Source: Baffinella frigidus (taxonomy: Eukaryota > Cryptophyceae > Cryptomonadales > Baffinellaceae). From it: 14,787 nt of DNA. Of this stretch, positions 14,401-14,787 are shown one piece after another. The notes under the pieces were generated by a model. The model was not told the origin of the DNA. It made no database searches and saw only the letters and a program-made list of their open reading frames with translations. The DNA lies in the NCBI GenBank assembly GCA_026770585.1, contig MU646318.1, forward strand, positions 1,017,308 through 1,032,094, given 5' to 3'. The position numbers and the translations under genes were made by a program. Numbering within the stretch: the first letter of the stretch is position 1; each line of letters starts with the position of its first letter.

Positions 14401-14472
14401 GAGATTCTCGCGACGGTCCTGGCCATGCCGAACCCCGAAGAAATCCCGTTGAAATCCGAAGAAATCCCGTAG
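8140..14472 (+). CDS. EF-hand / leucine-rich-repeat / EF-hand protein, 13 joined exons
   Basis: Exons: 8140-8403, 8572-8675, 8916-8951, 9439-9479, 9894-9959, 10151-10236, 10946-10992, 11252-11318, 11920-11987, 12562-12617, 12926-12991, 13942-14027 and 14302-14415 (or on to TAG at 14470-14472). All phases agree: 367 codons to 14415, 385 to the TAG. EF-hand loops lie at residues 75-86 (DANMDGKISLRE), 132-143 (DDDGSGGIDVEE) and 352-363 (DVNADGMLDRKE), each with acidic or oxygen ligands at 1, 3, 5, 9 and Glu at 12. Residues about 174-315 are five to six LRRs of 21-22 residues, e.g. FLDLSNNVLEDLSPL, LLELDVSANRL, FLEHLDLSGNQISRI. The LRR style resembles ciliary LRRC23/LRGUK proteins, but no guanylate kinase domain is seen. 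The role is probably calcium-regulated protein binding, perhaps flagellar (inference). The start is uncertain, because the frame is open to 8002. Exon 1 may use a GC donor at 8404, or GT at 8409 out of phase. Confidence 0.75.
8404..8571 (+). repeat. Pyrimidine (CTCTCC) intron 1
   Basis: About 160 bases of CTCT/CCCTCT low complexity, ending CTCTCTCGCAG|G. The intron is almost one continuous polypyrimidine tract. The open frames through it (SLSLSL on one strand, ERERE on the other) are artefacts. Confidence 0.75.
8572..8675 (+). CDS. Exon 2, linker between EF-hands, with 36-base in-frame insert
   Basis: It reads AVVQTHGTL, then SPRNTKPEPPGR, then LAAIDPSIEFTDRV. The middle 36 bases (8598-8633) begin GTCTCC, contain ACACTAAACCCGAACC and end GGCAG, so they look like a tiny intron. 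They are a multiple of three and can also be translated. The donor is CGCGT|GTACAC at 8676. Confidence 0.6.
8676..8915 (+). repeat. Intron 2, CCCTAAA-type heptamers
   Basis: Degenerate CCCTAAA, CACTAAA and CCCCAAA units. A unit of about 110 bp starting at ACACCACACCCC (8694 and about 8807) is duplicated. It ends TAAACCAG|G. Confidence 0.85.
8916..8951 (+). CDS. Exon 3, entering helix and loop start of EF-hand 2
   Basis: A 36-base exon, LIGILAIADDDG, with donor GACGG|GTCTTAA. The EF loop is split by the intron after Gly135 and is completed by the next exon as S-GGIDVEE. The exact fit supports the splicing model. Confidence 0.75.
8952..9438 (+). repeat. Intron 3, CCCTAAA then CCCAAAA repeats
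   Basis: The first part (to about 9230) is CCCTAAA with regular CTCTCAA interruptions (TAAACTCTCAACCCTAAACC). The second part (9231-9430) changes to CCCAAAA/CCCAAAC units. It ends TAAACCAG|G. The minus-strand frame rich in GFGFWVLG is a repeat shadow. Confidence 0.9.
9439..9479 (+). CDS. Exon 4, EF-hand 2 loop end and exiting helix
   Basis: It reads SGGIDVEEFLAHF and ends at the strong donor TTCG|GTAAGCC. It completes the EF loop D132-E143. Confidence 0.8.
9480..9893 (+). repeat. Intron 4, 18-bp minisatellite and CCCTAAA repeats
   Basis: Right after GTAAGCC there are four units GGGGTTGCCGAAGATTTA (9487-9560, the last with a 2-base insertion). Then come degenerate heptamers and (CCCTAAA)n, with a duplicated phrase CTCATCCCTCAACCC. 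It ends CTCTGCAG|G. Confidence 0.85.
9894..9959 (+). CDS. Exon 5, helical segment after EF-hand 2
   Basis: 66 bases, PHAVTKREIRDGLSNMGRTA, then D. The donor is GATG|GTACCC. The segment KREIRDGL resembles the entering helix of a further EF-hand, but no acidic loop follows; the LRR part starts next. Confidence 0.75.
9960..10150 (+). repeat. Intron 5, CCCTAAA and CAACACT heptamers
   Basis: CCCTAAA units pass into (CAACACT)n at about 10020-10067. A unique stretch (10070-10145, AATATAAACCCC) leads to CTGGACCAG|G. Confidence 0.85.
10151..10236 (+). CDS. Exon 6, start of the LRR domain
   Basis: It reads KGSAYLSLAISSSKLHDIVA and then VQPFQQLQ. YLSLAISSSKLHDI fits an LRR strand-loop. Donor CTCCAG|GTTTGG, phase 0. 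Confidence 0.75.
10237..10945 (+). repeat. Intron 6 with two copies of the exon 6 end
   Basis: Copies of the exon end (GTCGCCGTGCAGCCCTTCCA) occur at about 10384-10415 and 10668-10698, each running through CAGGTTGG or CAGGTTTGGG. The second has TAG for CAG. The block AAGCGCAGTGGGGTGTGG..GATGTGGGCATG at about 10244-10302 is repeated at about 10602-10660. The rest is CACTAAA, CAAACAC and CCCTAAA heptamers. It ends AAACCAG. Confidence 0.85.
10946..10992 (+). CDS. Exon 7, LRR
   Basis: FLDLSNNVLEDLSPL: a textbook LRR with LxLxxN. The acceptor is CCAG|T, the only one without G at +1 in this gene. Alternatively the shared CAG at donor and acceptor hides the true cut. Donor CTCGG|GTCGCC. Confidence 0.85.
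10993..11251 (+). repeat. Intron 7, CCCTAAA/CCCCAAA repeats
   Basis: Almost uninterrupted CCCTAAA and CCCCAAA units follow GTCGCC, then an A-rich tail (AAAAAATAAAAAAATAAAAC), then GAGCCAG|G. Confidence 0.9.
11252..11318 (+). CDS. Exon 8, LRR
   Basis: SLPYLLELDVSANRLKTILS then FT. A complete LRR with LxLDVSxNxL. Donor TTCACG|GTTAAC, phase 0. Confidence 0.85.
11319..11919 (+). repeat. Intron 8 with three copies of the exon 8 end
   Basis: Partial copies of AACCGCCTGAAAACGATTCT and following bases lie at about 11397-11428, 11537-11572 and 11664-11696. They are increasingly altered (GAGAACGATC; CGTCCTGAAAACGATC). The rest is CCCTAAA DNA and a CCATCCTAAA variant (11700-11840). It ends TAATCCAG|G. 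Confidence 0.85.
11920..11987 (+). CDS. Exon 9, LRR
   Basis: APIRLRKANCSKNEIATMND then IS. An LRR with degenerate LxxANCSKNxI. Donor TCTGC|GTAAACC. Confidence 0.85.
11988..12561 (+). repeat. Intron 9 with two copies of the exon 9 end and donor
   Basis: GAAATCGCGATTATGAACGA (to CTCTGCGTAAGCC) at about 12057-12093 and AAGAACGAAATCGCGATCAT (to CTCTGCGTAAACC) at about 12152-12192 repeat the last about 35-40 exon bases with an intact GTAA donor. The rest is CCCTAAA, CCATCATAAA and a 21-base CCCCAAACACTAAACACTAA repeat (12364-12550). It ends TAAACCAG|G. Confidence 0.9.
12562..12617 (+). CDS. Exon 10, LRR, with a GC donor
   Basis: HRFLEHLDLSGNQISRIQ. The frame of the next exon requires the cut CAAG|GCGCCC, a GC donor; no GT is present until far into the repeat. 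This is a known non-canonical donor of dinoflagellate introns. Confidence 0.85.
12618..12925 (+). repeat. Intron 10, CCCTAAA then CCCCAAA array
   Basis: It starts GCGCCCCCC. CCCTAAA variants follow, then about ten perfect CCCCAAA units at 12829-12900. It ends CACGGCAG|G. Confidence 0.9.
12926..12991 (+). CDS. Exon 11, LRR (intact copy)
   Basis: VSRNRVLRTLILDNNQILEI then S. An LRR with LxLDNNQI. Donor TCTG|GTCGAC. Confidence 0.85.
13029..13092. repeat. 64-bp inverted repeat H5 between the exon 11 copies
   Basis: CTGGGTCTCGGGGC at the left and GCCCCTAGGGACCCAG at the right are inverted. The centre GGTAGGACCCTACGGTAG resembles the core of H1-H4 (CCTACCGTAGGG). Confidence 0.65.
13107..13170 (+). 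pseudogene. Frameshifted second copy of exon 11
   Basis: After CGCCAG it matches exon 11 over its full length, but CGCACCCTCATC has become CGCACCTCATC (one base lost), so the LRR frame breaks. The donor side reads CTCG|GGCC instead of CTG|GTCG. It is probably non-functional. Confidence 0.75.
13354..13400 (+). pseudogene. Truncated copy 1 of exon 12
   Basis: After AAATCAG it reads LAAVPIQHLSMRCNE, then falls into CCCTAAA without a donor. It lacks the last 13 codons of the complete exon. Confidence 0.75.
13579..13626 (+). pseudogene. Truncated copy 2 of exon 12
   Basis: After AAATCAG it reads LAAVPIQHLSMRCN, then GCACCCCGCAACCC. Like copy 1 it ends before LSAING. Confidence 0.75.
13627..13941 (+). 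other. Unique insert and 38-bp direct repeat in intron 11
   Basis: 13650-13770 is non-repetitive. 13774-13811 and 13812-13849 repeat CATCGTGGTCAAAATCGAA with flanks. Degenerate heptamers follow from about 13880 to AAAGCAG|G at 13941. No gene is seen; a short minus-strand frame here is not convincing. Confidence 0.6.
13942..14027 (+). CDS. Exon 12, last LRR (complete copy)
   Basis: LADVPIQHLSMRCNELSAIN then GRAPLSEE. Donor GAAGAG|GTGCCC in phase 0, which fits the EF-hand exon at 14302. A GC donor at 14005 would be out of phase with that exon. Confidence 0.75.
14155..14222 (+). pseudogene. Truncated first copy of the EF-hand 3 exon
   Basis: After CCCGCAG it reads EEGLLALLHSAYEELEDAFV then AMD, and stops inside the EF loop at TCAATTCTTTGA. 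It is flanked by the same CCGGTCTAAAT intron repeats as the complete copy about 147 bp downstream. Confidence 0.75.
14228..14301 (+). repeat. CCGGTCTAAAT(TG) intron repeat
   Basis: Units of TGCCCGGTCTAAATTGTG occur at 14115-14147 and three times at 14236-14288, before both EF-hand exon copies. They are not heptamers. The last leads to TTTGTTCTCGCAG|G. Confidence 0.8.
14302..14415 (+). CDS. Exon 13, third EF-hand
   Basis: EEGLLALLHSSYEELEDAFV, then AMDVNADGMLDRKEILAT. A canonical EF loop. The entering helix parallels that of EF-hand 1 (GLAEAFEAMDANMDG versus ELEDAFVAMDVNADG), pointing to internal duplication. The likely end is ACG|GTCCTG at 14416; otherwise the frame runs to TAG at 14470 through LAMPNPEEIPLKSEEIP. 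Confidence 0.75.
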
Positions 14473-14580
14473 ACACCCGAAGCAATTTCGAGGAGATTTC
14501 GAAGAGATTTCGAAGAGATTTCGAGGAAACCCGAAGAAACCTGAAGAAACCCGGAACCCGGAACCGGAACCCGTAGAGAA
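14438..14580 (+). repeat. GAAGAAATCCCG / GAAGAGATTTCG short repeats
   Basis: Tandem 12-15 base units GAAGAAATCCCGTTGAAATC, then GAGGAGATTTCGAAGAGATT, then CCCGGAACC. The frame into these from the EF-hand exon may be intron read-through. Confidence 0.75.
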
Positions 14581-14605
14581 GAAGCCGAGAGCCCCCAGTG
14601 CGAGG

Positions 14606-14684
14606 AGATTGAGGATGCTTTAGTGGCGATGGACGTCAACGCGGACGATATGCTCGACCAGAAGGAGATTCTCGCGACGGTCTG
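14606..14684 (+). pseudogene. Decayed third copy of the EF-hand 3 exon
   Basis: It reads EEIEDALVAMDVNADDMLDQ then KEILATVW. The invariant loop Gly at position 6 is Asp here, and the 5' part is missing. It ends CGACG|GTCTGG, the same donor position as exon 13, then CCCGAAACC repeats to the window end. Confidence 0.65.
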
Positions 14685-14787
14685 GAACCCGAAACCCGGA
14701 ATCCGGATCCCAAAACACGAAACCCGGGTCCCGGATCCCAAAACCCAGACCCGGGAACCCGAAACACGAAACCTCGAACCAGAAACT
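14685..14787 (+). repeat. CCCGAAAC/CCCGGATC degenerate repeat to window end
   Basis: Variants of AACCCGAAACCCGGAATCCG and GATCCCAAAACACGAAACCC. This is probably the start of a further intron that continues outside the window. Confidence 0.7.

Overview
The window looks like nuclear DNA of a eukaryotic protist, most likely a dinoflagellate. Reasons: small protein-coding pieces of recognisable families are separated by many introns; nearly all acceptors in the best gene read CAG|G; at least one donor has to be GC rather than GT; and most introns consist of telomere-like heptamers (CCCTAAA and relatives, the TTTAGGG type). Non-canonical donors, AG|G acceptors and TTTAGGG telomeres are known for dinoflagellates. 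The species cannot be named from this sequence.

Layout: (1) 1-830 is repeat and foldback DNA. (2) About 832-5827, plus strand, holds scattered exons that together read like the C-terminal half of a protein-kinase-like domain (subdomain IX at 2178-2306, a linker at 3543-3623, subdomain XI with a stop at 5696-5827). Each exon sits in a tandem array of partial copies, with several long hairpin elements between them. (3) 5828-6491 is an imperfect palindrome and short repeats between convergent gene ends. (4) 6492-7554, minus strand, is a two-exon gene for a roughly 309-residue Ala-rich protein with an N-terminal hydrophobic helix. (5) 7555-8139 is the divergent intergenic or 5' leader region. (6) 8140-14472, plus strand, is a gene for a protein with an EF-hand pair, about six leucine-rich repeats and a third EF-hand. 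I rebuilt it by hand as 13 coding exons. All junction phases agree and give 367 codons up to position 14415. (7) 14473-14787 holds low-complexity repeats and a decayed third copy of the last EF-hand exon.

The most unusual features are three. First, the introns of the EF-hand/LRR gene are almost pure C-rich heptamer DNA, always C-rich on the sense strand. Second, exon edges are repeatedly copied into the neighbouring introns together with their splice site. Third, several families of about 50-270 bp foldback elements, some sharing a core that resembles CCTACCGTAGGG and CCTAGG, lie among these arrays; one has GT and AG at its ends as an introner would. All family assignments come from reading motifs by eye; no search was run.
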